Origin: Epinephelus fuscoguttatus
Taxonomy: Eukaryota > Chordata > Actinopteri > Perciformes > Serranidae
Direction of reading: 5' to 3'
DNA: 64,000 nucleotides
Assembly: GCF_011397635.1 (NCBI RefSeq)
Contig: NC_064763.1
Coordinates: 25,867,437-25,931,436, forward strand
Part shown: one piece after another, positions 50,480-63,155 of the stretch
Numbering within the stretch: the first letter of the stretch is position 1
How the letters are laid out: the number at the start of each line of letters is the position of its first letter
The notes under the pieces: generated by a model
What the model saw: the letters and a program-made list of their open reading frames with translations, nothing else
What the model was told of the DNA's origin: nothing
The model's database searches: none
Made by a program: the position numbers and the translations under genes

Positions 50480-53400
50480 ATGAGAGTGGCCCTCCTGGCC
50501 TTTAGACTGATGTGCTTGGCCTGGTTGTGGCCCGTCACCTACAACAGCAGCCATTTCCCGAAGAGGAGACACAAGGAGCAGTACGGGGAGAACACCAAAC
50601 AGAAGCACGGAGGGTAAGCCAAGGAGAATTTTTTAGTACAGTATAACTACTTGATTTGTTCTATTTGTGAAGCTGCTTTTGCTGTTTAGAATTACTTTTT
50701 GACTCCTGGTATCTACATTTTGTAGCTTTATGGGAGGCCTTTCTGTCTGCTTCTGTAAAATAGCATCACAAATATGGTTATGAATGTATGATGTGTGCTT
50801 TTTTTAAGACTGGCAAATGATATTCAGACTTATTCAACCTATTCAGTAGTGGGACAATTAAGAAAAAAGCCTATTTACATCCATAAAGAGTTCATTTTGG
50901 TTCACATTAATGTCTTCATGAGGATTTCTAGGAAGATGGTGATGACAGGCAGGCCTCTAAGAGCAAAGAAAAAAATCCAGGTGCAAGGTTAACTCATGAA
51001 ACAGACACAAGAGAGGCCTCACAATATGTCTGACCCAGTTACAACTGTGTTAGATCACTAAAAGCACTTTCATTTCCTTTCCACCAAGGCCTTTGAGTTG
51101 TAATCAGAGCGCTAAAGTCCAATTAACCATCACTAACTCCCTTGACCAGATGTCAGTGCTGCTTCAAGTGTGTTCGAAAGAGACAGACAGAGACAGAGAA
51201 AGAGTTTAAGCTGTTGTGTGTCCTCCTCGGTTCTCAGACGAGTGGATCTTAAGATGAAAAAGTTGGACAGCACCAAGTCTCTGCTAATTAAATCTGAGCA
51301 GCTGCTTCGGATTGAAGACCATGACTTTGCCATGCGGCCTGGCTTTGGAGGTAAGACAGAAAACCCTATTTACTGTCTATAATTTTGTCATGTTTAATAA
51401 CCATGTGTTTTCCTGGCAACTCAGTAAGGTTAATGTAGGTTACTGTGCTGTCTTTGGTATTAGGCCTCCCAAAAAAAAAAACCCTTAGTGACCTAGATTG
51501 TCTGCTGTGTGAGACAATGACTACAGACAGTAGTACAGAGAAGATAATCTGAACTGCGAACCTAATTCTGTGGCGGGGAAAGGAAGCGCCTGATGTTAGA
51601 GGACATTCAACAAACAATACCTAACTAGAATGTTTTTCCGGTGCTTCAGAAACTGCATGTTCTAGTTTTTAATGTCACCTTGAATTAAACTCAAACATTC
51701 ATTTATTTACAATCAGACAAATATGCACGTTCAGTATGGCTGAGTGGCTGTCTAAGTCCTGTCATTGGATGTTTTGTTTAATACTGCCTCAGAGGTTAAA
51801 ACATTAAATCAAATAGCAGTCCTTTCTGGGGACAAGCCTCCAAAGAGTCATGGCTCTTACCTGCTGTTTAGTTACGTGTTGGTAAGAGCAGTTGTATCAA
51901 ATGATCAGTTTTTAAAGACAAATATGCATTCCTGTGCGAAAAACAGGCATACATTGCCAGGTTGTTGTCTTGTGACCGTAACAGAATTCCTGTATGGTGG
52001 TGTCACTGTGTCAACTCATTTGTCATCATGTTTTCTCTGCAGACAATAAGGTCTTACAAAATTAGCCAAGTGTGGGTGGTTGGATTGTGCGTTTTGTGAA
52101 ACCCTTTGTTCCTTGTGTACAGGTGTGTGTACTGATTGCTTTTCTTTTTACACATTTTTGAACTCTAAAAGCTCCTCTCATTCTAGCTTTAGATGTACAC
52201 CAGGAAATAAATCTGCTATCAGTTATTTGCTTTGTGAAAACCTTTACTTGTCTAACATCACATTTCATTTAAATTGATAGTTAATGAAGGTGAAGGGTTG
52301 ACTTACTTCCAGATATTTTGAAGACTCTTAGAGCAAAAGATTTTTCTCCTCCTAAACTCAACTGAGCCAATTAACTGACTGTCCTTGAGTTGACTTTTTC
52401 CACCAACTGAATCATGGGTAATTCCGGCACAAGCAAAAACAAATGTGTTGGATTGTAACGTACTGCCTTGCTCCTTGTAGTCCCACAAATTTGCGTTTAC
52501 AGTCTTGTACCTTTGGCTTCTCACTGCAGTTGCTCTTTGTTGGTACTGGACATGCCCATCAAAAACCTCAGATAACTAATATTGTAAAAAAGGAACAAAC
52601 CTTTACATTGGTGTAGTGGTAGTTGACGAGGTGCGTGTACTATAGGTAGATGGGTAGGTTGCCCAGTAGGAAGTCTATACTCTTCTATACAGTATACTCT
52701 ATTGACTTTTTGGCTGATAGGTGGGTATATTGTATTCGGCAGGAACAAGAGGTGGTTAGCCTATATACCTGTGTATATCCTCCACTGCACCACTGGGTCT
52801 TTACCACCAGGATCCTACCTGCCCAATATAATCCCTCACACTTCACTACCCTACTGTAATCGTACCTTCATTAGATAATGGCACAGAGAGAACAAAGTGT
52901 TTATGGTACACATCATACGTTTACAGCATTCTGCCACTGGACAATAACAGAAGGAATAGCTATGTACTACAATGGATATTTATGTCATAGTACAATATGG
53001 TGATATTTATTGTGACATTTTAGTTTCTTGGGTATATGTATGTAAACTGCTGCGCCTGCAGATGTCCAAGTGAACCTCTCTGTTGCACTGGTTCATAATG
53101 GGCTGGTTACACAGGTGACACAGCCATGTATAGCTATGAAGATCATTAGTTTGTTTTATGGCTCTGAACCCTTCTGTACATGTGAACTGTGCATATACTT
53201 ACAATATAGTGTACACCCAAACTGACACTGACCATCCCAGGTAAGATCCCTTTTGGAGGGCTACAGTATATTTTATTGCTGACCTCATCATTGCCTAGCC
53301 TCCATGTCAGCAGTCCTGCCCGCCTCTCCAAACTGGGAGCACGCCAACTGCCATAGGCAACACACTGACCACGGATATTACCCCATACAACCCTACTTCA

Positions 53401-56400
53401 AAAAATCCAAACCATCACCCTAAGGCTTTGAAATTTCCAGCAGCCTTAGTATTGCTCATAATATTTTAAGTTTGTGTGGATTGCGTGTGTGTATGACACA
53501 GCAGGGGCGGAGCTGGGGGCGTGTTACCCAAGGGAGACTTTTCTCCCATTCACAGCAGCTATATGCACTATTTTCCCCAGCCATTTGAGATAAAAGAATG
53601 CCTGAAAATGTGTACATCATTTGGGAAAAACATGATAATTGCCAAGGGGGAAAAAAAATCATCTTGTAGAGCCTACATCCAATTGTGTATCTAATTGTTC
53701 TCCCACTGTCCTTTTCATCATTTTGAAACCACAACACAACCACAACCACAACCACAACAAATGTTGACGATGACTAATTTCACTCCTGCCACCTACAATA
53801 GAAGCAAAAAATTTCTGATGTTACATAACATGGGTAAGGTGGGAATTTTTGCTTGAGCAGTATGACTAATCTTGAAACCCTTTTTCTTTTTTATATTTGT
53901 TAGTGGAGTAGAGTTCACAGAACAAATGTTTAGCTGATTTAACAACTTGTTCATGGCCTATTCCCTAACCAATGGGCTGTCCTGACCCTAACCAGTTGAG
54001 GTCAGTGCCTGAACCCAACCATCTTTGCACATGTGCAGAACAAATCTGGTTTCTGGTACAGATTGGGCTGCGACAAAGCCCACTGACAGGATTGCTAGTG
54101 ATTGTTTTTGTCTCTGTGCATGCTGGGATTGGCTTCAGACTCTTACTGAAATAAGAAGTTAAAGAAGATAAACTAATGAAGAACTGAATGAATGAATGAA
54201 TGTTTTGTTGGTCTACGTAACACAAGGGGTATTTATATTCATGTAGCTTGTTGTAGTGAACCAAAACTATGCCACTGAAATAGGCCTAAATCTATATGTT
54301 TTTATAAAGTGATGTAGCGACAGAATTATTTTCTCATATAATTTTTGTAGCTGTCTGAAATTGAAGTGCCCAGTGTGATATTTCATAACACTGTTTGGTT
54401 CATCCAGAAATTGAAATGCTGATTACAACAGCGAGATATCCATAAACCCTTTAAGTATTTTGTTGCATCTTATTTGTGCTTCCCGTGTGAGCAAAACATT
54501 TGTAGAGATGATGATAAGGATTACTGCTTCACCCAAGGCGTTGTGTATAAACCATTATCTGTTTGCTGTGTGTAACTGATGCAGTGATGTTATAGCTATG
54601 CAGGCGGCATTAAAAGATATGAATGCAGCTGTCAGCTGAGTCATGCTTAAGAACCAGCATGATATCAGGCACATCACTGTCATCCAATCTTTGGTCTCTG
54701 CAGTGTGTAAGATGTAGCTTATGTCGTATAGCTCAGCAGTGGGATTTACACATAAATAATCTCTGGCGGATGTGCAGACAGATGATTTATGCAGGATGTA
54801 ATCCAACTGTTGCTTCACACTGATCCATTACATTGTTTGACTTCTGCAGGTTCGGCTATCCCTGTCGGCATCGATGTCCAGGTGGAGAGCATTGACAGTA
54901 TATCTGAAGTCAACATGGTACGTGTCTCTCGGATTCCTGCAATTAGTTCAGCTAGGATACAGTGTTTCCTTTTCTCTGCTGGGCCTGAGCACCAGTGTTT
55001 CTTGTTCTGTTTCCAGGACTTCACCATGACTTTGTACCTGAGGCATTACTGGCAGGACGACCGCCTGGCCTTCCCCTCCAGCAGCAACAAGAGTCGCACC
55101 TTCGATGCACGTCTTGTGAAGAAGATTTGGGTTCCAGACGTGTTCTTTGTCCACTCTAAGCGTTCTTTTATCCATGACACAACAATGGAGAACATCATGT
55201 TGAGGGTTTTTCCTGATGGCAATATCCTCTACAGTGTCAGGTAAAAAAGAAAATATTTTTCATGTTGCTCATACAGACATTACCATCAAGGTAGGAAGCG
55301 AGACCAACTTTTTCTGAACAGCAACAACGTCCACTATGGCCACAAATGGTAACTGCAGGATAATGGCACATTGAATTTGACTTTACAGGACTCCCCAAAA
55401 GACTTGGTATTTCCACCATGGCCAGTGCCTTATGTCCCGCAGACAGAGTGTGGTGTGTCTGATGCGTATCCTCGTTGGCTCACATTGTGTCGTCACCCAC
55501 TTTATGGACATGCTAGCAAGACCGTGACCTAAAAAGTTGTTCATTAAGCTAATATTTGCCTTAACCCCAAAATTAAATCTTTAACAGACCTCACGCCTAC
55601 CTATAACTTCAAACACAAATGATTTCTTTTTTTTTGTGATGATCGATTTAAGAAGATCCACTTAGATTTTTGTTCTTGCACTGCCGGCATGGCTGCAGCT
55701 GCAACTAACGTTACCTGACTGCTGATAAATTCTCAGATTGATCACTATGACTTCATAATAGAAGATATATTAAACTAAATAGTGCTAAAATATAATGACA
55801 TTTAGATGTACTAAATTATGTCCAACAGCTAAAATCTACTAAGCTGGGGGTCTGTATTCTGAATTCTTCACTGTAGTATCTTGCATTAATAGATACCAAG
55901 GTATGGAACCATGAATAATATATTCTGTATGCCATATTGTGTTGTGTTATTAAATTTAGGTCACCTAATTTTAGAAATGTAATTTTAGAAACAAAAACTA
56001 AACTATACTTTGACTCTCAGTCCAACTTCTCATTTTAATCAAACAAAAATAATTCAGGATTTCTTCCTAATTTTTACAAAGGTGCACGCAGGTTATTATG
56101 TAAAGTATGAACCTGTACTGAGACGGTCACAGAGCCGGCCAAAGTGTGGATTGCTGCATCCTGCAAAACCACACTCATCCGAGTGACACACCAAGTTTTT
56201 GTGGAGTCCCTGCCTTATTACTTCCCACATGTTTTTCTTCAGTCACCAGTTGTAAAGACATCATTATGTATGTCTGTGATGTGTTAACATGTTGCATAAC
56301 AGGAGCGAAAGTAGAACTGAGCTGTAAACTCTGTAACAGCAAATCCCCTGGTTATGTTGAAATGACCAAGGGTGAGTTTTATTTCATTTAATTCAGCTGT

Positions 56401-59400
56401 ATATTTGTAAGAGGTAGAATATGTCATATCTACTTTCACAGGTTACATTGTCTCATTTCAACCGTACCTGTGCATATAAATCTAATTTAAATCATGATTT
56501 AAGTATGAGTTTTTAAAAGAAGGTTAATCGAAATATAAAACAATGCAATGGATTATTAATGAAAGGTTTAGCCTGCAGAGCCTGAAAGGAATATGAGAAG
56601 CTTTCAGACCACTTTCATCATATCCATTTCAGCCACAGATGTCAACAACATGGTGTCATCACTAATGGCTTGCTGCAGCCAAAGAGCCTATAGGCACAGA
56701 CCCAGTTAGTGAATGATCAGTTCATGTCACCATCCACCACCATGACTGTTAAAAATCAGTCCTGTAGTTATGTTTTGTGCCATTTCTGACATCTTACTGT
56801 GGTTGACTGAGGTGAATGTGTGCAGCTCAATTCAAGTAGCCTCTAACATTTTCTCTGAACACAGCTGCTGAGGCTGAATTGCTATGATTTATGGGTGTTT
56901 CTTTAACTGTAAGCTGTGTTTTAGGATCACTGTGACTGCTCTTTGCTCAATGGACTTCAGTAGTTTCCCTCTGGACACACAGAATTGCTCTCTGGAGCTG
57001 GAGAGCTGTGAGTATCACACTACAGTTTGGATATTTCTCGTTGCAAATACCTGATAGGATACCCAGAGCACTTTTTAGAGGATTTACATCTATTTTATTG
57101 CATTAAATTTGAAAAGAACAAAAAAAGTACTTTACATAGTGCTTGCTGGACATGTTTTGCTGACTAGTGATAATGCAGCACTAAGTGAATTATTAAACAG
57201 TATCCGTATTGCTGGTAAAAAGCACTCTTAGATATCTTTAAGCGCTGCACTAATGGGACAGAAACACACTGTGTATAGCTGACAGTGCATTACCATACTC
57301 ATACTTCATCAACACACAGTAACCACCGCCATCTTCTTTTTGCACAGACTAAATAAGTCATAATCCTCAATCAGGTCAATCTCTGTCCATTATAAATGTC
57401 TGCTTTTCTGATGTAGGATTTACAAGGGATTCTGTTTTTCATTCTGTTCTGCTGCTCTGAACTTAAATTTGGTCAGAAATGAGTCGGGATTACTTGCTTT
57501 GTGGGAAATCTTTTGTCTTTCTGGCCTCTTTATCTCTCGCTATCAGTCTTAAATTATTACATGGATAAATCATGGATCCTGATCTCAGAGGAGAGCCAGG
57601 AGGCCCATTTATGTGTGCTCCCTCCTCTTCCCTGAGAAAAACATCCATGGCTCTTTTAAGGGAGGTAATATGTGAAGGAGTCACAATCCCTTTCCCTCCT
57701 TCTCTTCTCTCTTGAAGATGCTTACAATGAGAACGACCTAATGCTCTACTGGAAGAATGGGAACGATTCATTAAGGACTGATGAGATCGTGCTCTCTCAG
57801 TTTTTTATTGAAGACTTCCAGCCTTCCTTTGGGCTTGCCTTCTACAGCAGTACTGGTATGTGAGGTTAGAGCTTTGAGGGCCCCTCTGAGTTGTACCCAG
57901 ATTGGGAACAACCAGAGAGCTCCTTATTTTAACTTAATACAATGTCTGCAACAAAAACTCCTACTGTTCTTCTAAAAAGGGAGAGTTTCAGATGTTTATC
58001 CCTCTGTACAGTATTATGTTTCTTCACATTCACACCTGCAGCAAACAGTGAGAACAGTGTGATGATGACTAGTTTGTTTTGGCCTCAGATTCATGTGTGC
58101 AAGAATAGATAAATAAATAAACAGACGAAACAAAACCTGCCTTTTCAGAGCTCCTCCAGCTAAATTAACTGACTTTGACTGACTCTGTTCTCCCAATATA
58201 AAGCTACAGGCAGGAGCTGGTTAGCTTAGCTTAGCATAACGGGCAGAAGCAGGGTGAAACCATGGATGGATTAAAGAAATGGATACAGCGATGAGGGCAG
58301 GCCCCTGTCCATTTTTATGAAAGTTGCTCATTGGTGCATTAAGCCAAAAAAGCTCAATTTCCATGGTATGAAATTACCTGGATCTTGAATATTGTGGGGC
58401 CCATAGAGTAAGTGCATTAGAAACTCACTGCAGCCAAGTGTGGCTGAGCAGTTAACTTCTGCCAGCCAAGAGGCTAACTTCTGGTATAGCCCTCTGCTAA
58501 CTTGAATAGGGATAAATTTGATGTAATCATGTGGCTCCTCTGGATTTTTCAAATGTTATAGGACCAAACCTCCGTAGTGAAACAAGTCCTTTCGAGGGAG
58601 TTGTGACACTCTAAAAAATGTATACACTGATTTACAGATGTCTCTTTCGCAAAGTAAGTCTGTGAAAAAAAGTCCAGTGGCATCATATGACAAACCCTGA
58701 AGTTGTATTTTCATGACTGGCCACAATGTAAAATTGGCTTCACTGCCTGGTGTTTCTCTGGACTTGGGGGAAACAGCTTGCCTGCCTCAGTCAATTCAAG
58801 ATAACGCTCACAAAGCTCACTAATGAACACCATATTTGTGTTACCTACTTACAGAGCCAGGCTAGCTGTTATTTTTCCCAATTTCCAGTCTTTATGCTAA
58901 GCTAAATTAACTGGCTGCCTTCTGCAGCTTCCTGTTATCTAATTCTCACTGAAAAGAGGAATAAATGTAAGTGCCAAAATGTCAAACTATTTCATTCCAC
59001 TGCAGAGAAAGCGTTGTGTATGTGCTATGTAGCCTATGGCAAAACAGGGAAAGACCCTCTGTGTATCTACTATATTATAAAAAACAGTGCTACAATACTG
59101 TGTATTTAATGTTTTGTGACTGAGACAGCTAGTTTATCTGTTATAAGACCATTAAGGGGCTGTCATCTGTGGTTTTAAGCCTCATGGAAATGGGTTAGAA
59201 CGGGCCTGCCAAACCTACTATTAGGTCCAAAGGGTCATTATCAGGCCCTAAAATGGCTGTTAACATTTATTGTTAGGCGGCAAACTCTTGTGGACATAGT
59301 AATTATGACAGGAGCAATGGAAGAAGTCATGTGACGTAGTATGAAGAGTGAGAAAGTCGAGATGGGAAGGTGTGGTAGATAGGTAAAGCAAACACAGGAC

Positions 59401-61467
59401 TTTCACACAGGATTACAGAGTTTGTGTCCCATGTGAAACCAAAAGTCAGCGTTGACAGGCTATGTTTTCCTTAATCTAAGCATGTCGTTTTGTGCCTAAT
59501 ACTGATTAAAGTCAAAGTGAAATCTAACACAGTTGCAACTGTTTCACAGCATTTAATATGCAAATAGACATTTATTAGGCTAAAAACCACAGATAATAGC
59601 ATCTTAATGGGCTGATACGCACCAGAATCAGGTGCAGCCTAAAAATATTGACACAGCTTCTCCAAAAAAAATTACGAGGTTCAGCTTTTTAAGCTCTTTT
59701 TTAAAATGACTACAGTTTTCTCATTTTCAAAATAAGAAATAATCATGTGCCCTCATATTAAAAGTAATATAAAATATTATGTAATATTGCTTCTGTGGGA
59801 TACTTCAGTATTTAAGCATTTTAGAGTTGTATGACTGACTGCTAAACCCACTTTTTGAAACCCTGCCTGCTTCGACTGTCACATTTTCTGTGAGAAAGAA
59901 AGAGAAAAAGGGGGCAAAAGAGATTTTCTTCTCAGTATGAAATAATCTTGTAGGGACCTATCCGCTCCAAGAGGTTGTTATATAACTTCAGCTCTAGACA
60001 GATCTGGCCCACAAAATAATCACTACCTCATCTGAGTTCTAGGTTCTCCCAATTGGTCCATCTTGTACTTTCTTAGACTCTCAGCTCACACAATCCTGTG
60101 CAGATGTATTTCCGCAGTGCTTGTCTTGTCCTCTGCTGCCCCTGGCTGTTATTATGCCCTGCTCCCCACCCTACCTGCTCCACTCTCTGTCCATTTATCT
60201 CTGTTTCAGGTTGGTACAATCGGCTCTACATAAACTTCATTCTCAGGAGGCATATCTTCTTCTTCATGCTTCAGACGTACTTTCCCACCATGCTGATGGT
60301 GATGCTGTCCTGGGTGTCTTTCTGGATTGACAGGAGGGCCGTACCTGCCCGTGTTTCTCTGGGTACTGAGACTACGTGCTAATATGGCTTTTAACACGTG
60401 TTGACAGATTTATCAAAAAAATACATGTGACCTATATTTTTATCCAAAATTAATACAAAAATTTAGTTTTTTCTCTTTCCCAGGGTGTCAAATACCAGCA
60501 CTTTGTTATGCCCCTCATGGTTAGATATGGTTTGAGGAAAGTAAAGACGTAGAGCTTATTCCTTAGAGCTTTTTTGTAGCTGAGGTTAGGTTAGATTTTT
60601 GTAGTTGTAAAAATGTTGAAAAACCTATTTTATGGGGCGTCGGTGGCTTAGTGGATAGAGCAGGCGCCCCATTTACAAGGCTGTTGCCGCAGCGGCCCAG
60701 GCTCGACTCCAGCCTGTGGCCCCTTGCTGCATGTCATTTCCCCTCTCTCTCTCTCCCCCCTTCACACTTAACTGTCCTATCTATAAAGGCAAAAATGCCC
60801 AAAAAATGATTATTGATGAGTTGTACTGGTGCTTTCTGTATCCAGGCATCACCACGGTTCTGACAATGTCCACCATCATCACCGGTGTCTCAGCCTCTAT
60901 GCCGCAGGTGTCTTACGTCAAAGCCGTAGACATCTACTTGTGGGCAAGCTTCCTGTTTGTCTTCCTGTCTGTCATTGAGTATGCCGCTGTCAACTATTTC
61001 ACCACAGTGGAGGAGATGAAGAAGCTCAAGAGGGCAAAGGTAATTCATATTTTTGTGGCCTAGAATATCTTCCCAAATCATCATGTGACATGTTTGACCC
61101 CGCTGAAAATTATTTCCCACCATCTGGACGGCCAAACCTTCCTCTTCTGCCTCCATCGCTGCAGATCCCCAGCTCTTTCAACGCCACGCAAGCTATGGCG
61201 TTCGATGGCTGTTTCCATGACAATGAGATTGACCTGACTTCTTTGCCAGAGGTCTCCAGCACCCCAAACACAGAGAGGAACACCCAGTCTCGAAACTCTA
61301 CTGTCTCCGGACCCACAGAAGGAACCAGGCTGCGCCGCAAGCACCCTTTAAAACAAAACCTCAGCTTCATTAGGAGCAACAGCTACATGATCGACTCCTA
61401 CTCCAGAGTTATATTTCCCCTGGCCTACCTGCTCTTCAACATCATTTACTGGAGTCTGTATGCATAG
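50480..61467 (+). CDS. gabrr3: GABA-A receptor subunit rho-3
   Basis: Nine exons: 50480-50613, 51238-51350, 54850-54917, 55017-55240, 56925-57007, 57718-57855, 60210-60362, 60846-61039 and 61165-61467. They join in phase into 469 residues. The product is a Cys-loop ligand-gated chloride channel subunit; rho subunits form GABA-C type receptors of retina and brain. Visible features are a signal peptide (1-22), [19 protein letters not shown], the Cys-loop C187[14 protein letters not shown]201, loop C near FYSSTGWYNRL, TM1 (about 264-285), TM2 ([19 protein letters not shown], 305-323) with Ser at the 2' position, TM3 (about 336-358), a short intracellular loop, and TM4 at the C-terminus. [15 protein letters not shown] and [16 protein letters not shown] match rho-3 rather than rho-1 or rho-2. 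Length equals human GABRR3 (467). The start was chosen for its signal peptide and good in-phase donor. Confidence 0.94.
53270..53425. mobile_element. Right-end fragment of a foldback element
   Basis: CATACAACCCTACTTCAAAAAATCCAAACCATC matches the right terminus of the element at 31303-33170 (CATACAACCCCACTTCAAAAAATCTGAGC). The preceding GGAGCACGCCAACTGCCAT also matches. It lies in gabrr3 intron 2. Confidence 0.55.
58199..58934. mobile_element. Foldback MITE in gabrr3 intron 6
   Basis: Inverted ends: AGCTACAGGCAGGAGCTGGTTAGC...TTAGCTTAGCATAA (58201-58239) pairs with TTATGCTAAGCTAAATTAACTGGCTGCC...CTGCAGCTT (58895-58933). The interior (58310-58750) resembles sequence inside the composite at 21541-23600, for example AAGCCAAAAAAGCTCAATTTCCA and CAGTGGCATCA. 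No coding frame. Confidence 0.7.
60634..60809 (+). mobile_element. tRNA-derived SINE in gabrr3 intron 7
   Basis: The head carries TGGCTTAGTGGATAGAGC (A box) and GGCTCGACTCC (B box). Next come TGTGGCCCCTTGCTGCATGTCATTTCCCC, a (CT)n stretch, and the tail TAAAGGCAAAAATGCCCAAAAAA. This is a teleost tRNA SINE of a different family from the one at 48003. It ends 36 bp before exon 8. Confidence 0.8.
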
Positions 61468-61843
61468 TGCATGAACTATGCAGCACAATGAACAGTATTT
61501 CTCTTTGACTATTTTCACCATTATACAGTGTAACACCCGCAGGCTGCAACAAGCTGACTTATAATACTCTGTTCTGCTATGACCTCAAGTTTGCACAGTG
61601 TCTGCTGATGAGCATAGATATCTCACACGATGTCTTCTACTCAAGGAATGTCCAGTTGTAACTTGGAGAAAATCTGAGATCAGCTGATGCACTGAATGGC
61701 TGTTATTTTTGCAGATGTTTACGTATGTTTCTGGCATGCCTGTTTTATAAGAGAAAAGGTTTTATTCAAACAAATATATTTATTTTGTTTCTTGATTAGA
61801 CACAAAACATCAAACTGTATAATTACTGTACATTGTCTTAAAA

Positions 61844-61849
61844 AATAAA
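61844..61849 (+). terminator. Poly(A) signal of gabrr3
   Basis: AATAAA about 380 bp after the gabrr3 stop codon, the first canonical signal downstream. Confidence 0.6.
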
Positions 61850-62599
61850 TGGAGGGTCTGAAAGATGTGTGTCAAGTTAAACATTTCTGACAAAGCTTTA
61901 CTTAATTTTTTATTTAGGCATCTAGAGCAGCACATATTATTTAAACCAGTGTGATGTAAATGTTCCAGATCTTTATCTGCAGTCCCCTGCTGTGGCCGAG
62001 AGTGAACCCAAACAGTAAAGGTGCAGCCTTACAACCACAACAATGGGCAGAAAGATGCTGAAATGAGCGACTCCTTTCACATACAAGCAGTCACATGATC
62101 CATTAAGGACTTGACCTCCACGTTGGCTTAAAAGCTGAGGATTTAAAGTTCATCATTGACCTTGGAAACAGCGGTAGAGGAAAGACTTAATACCAAAGAA
62201 TCAAAGCCATACTTCCATCTGCTCATGATGATCATGTAATACAAACAAAAGCTCCAGAACAGCCACTAAATGGACCTTGTGGTGCGATTGTTTCTCAGCT
62301 AATTAATGCTGTGTATAGAACACACACAAGCAAGCCCATGACGATCGTAAGATGAGAGCAGATGTGACTAAGCATAAAAAAGGACTACAGAAGTATTGCC
62401 TTAAAAACAAATACTGAGGAGGCATTATGCACACACAATCATAAAAAAAAAGATTACAGCAGGCACACACGGAAATATCAGACATGCATGTGAATCAGGA
62501 TGCAAGCTTTTTTTGCTGGTGCCACGTGTTTTGCTCTATATTATGCCTCGATTATTCTATAAATGTATCAGTGGGACAGCAGTGAAAATATTTTAATAT

Positions 62600-62757
62600 C
62601 TCTCATAGGAATTACATATCTCGTCTGGCCTGGGAATGCCTTGGGGAGCTGGAAGGCATCGCTGGGGAAAGGGACGTCTGGGGTGCTTTGCTTGGCCTGC
62701 TGCCCCAGCGACCCAGCCCTGGATAAGAGGATGAAAATAGATGGATGGATGGATCCT
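62600..62757 (+). mobile_element. LINE 3'-end fragment with GGAT tail
   Basis: TCGTCTGGCCTGGGAATGCC...GGGACGTCTGGGGTGCTTTG...GACCCAGCCCTGGATAAGAGG, ending in ATGGATGGATGGATCC, resembles the 3' terminus of fish Rex-type non-LTR elements, which end in short tandem repeats. Family is from memory. Confidence 0.55.
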
Positions 62758-62892
62758 CATGGGGCAAAATGTATCATATAGTTTTAGAAATATTCAAATA
62801 CAATATACTCAAAACCTTGCACAATTTAATGCCATATTATATATATCAAAACTGACAAGACTGGTAGATGGAGATGCTGGAACACTTGACAC

Positions 62893-63155
62893 AAGATACA
62901 AAGAGGAACTAGCACAGGGAACAGGGAGCACATAGACTACATACACAGGGGCGCAGGGATAATTGGGCACAGGTGAAACACATCAGGGCAGTGAAGCCAA
63001 TCACAGAAGCAGGTAACACATGAGGGCAGGAAGTGAGGATCTGAAACGAGAGGAGAGGTGAGTAATAAAATAAAACAGGAAATAAATATACAAAATGAGA
63101 ACAATAAAATGACATGACCAAGGGAGCTTTACAAAACATGACAGAGCTGACCATA
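62893..63155 (-). mobile_element. Inverted copy of the 31415-31880 dispersed repeat
   Basis: Read on the minus strand it gives TCCTGTTTTATTTTATTACTCACCTCTCCT...CACTTCCTGCC...GATTGGCTTCACTGCCCTGAT...CACCTGTGCCCAATTATC. This follows the same order as 31450-31600 on the plus strand. No frame or termini were recognised. Confidence 0.5.

Noticed and set aside
53731-53760. Short regularly spaced repeat considered as a CRISPR-like array
   Set aside because: It is a simple (ACAACC)n-type tandem tract without spacers, in a vertebrate genome.
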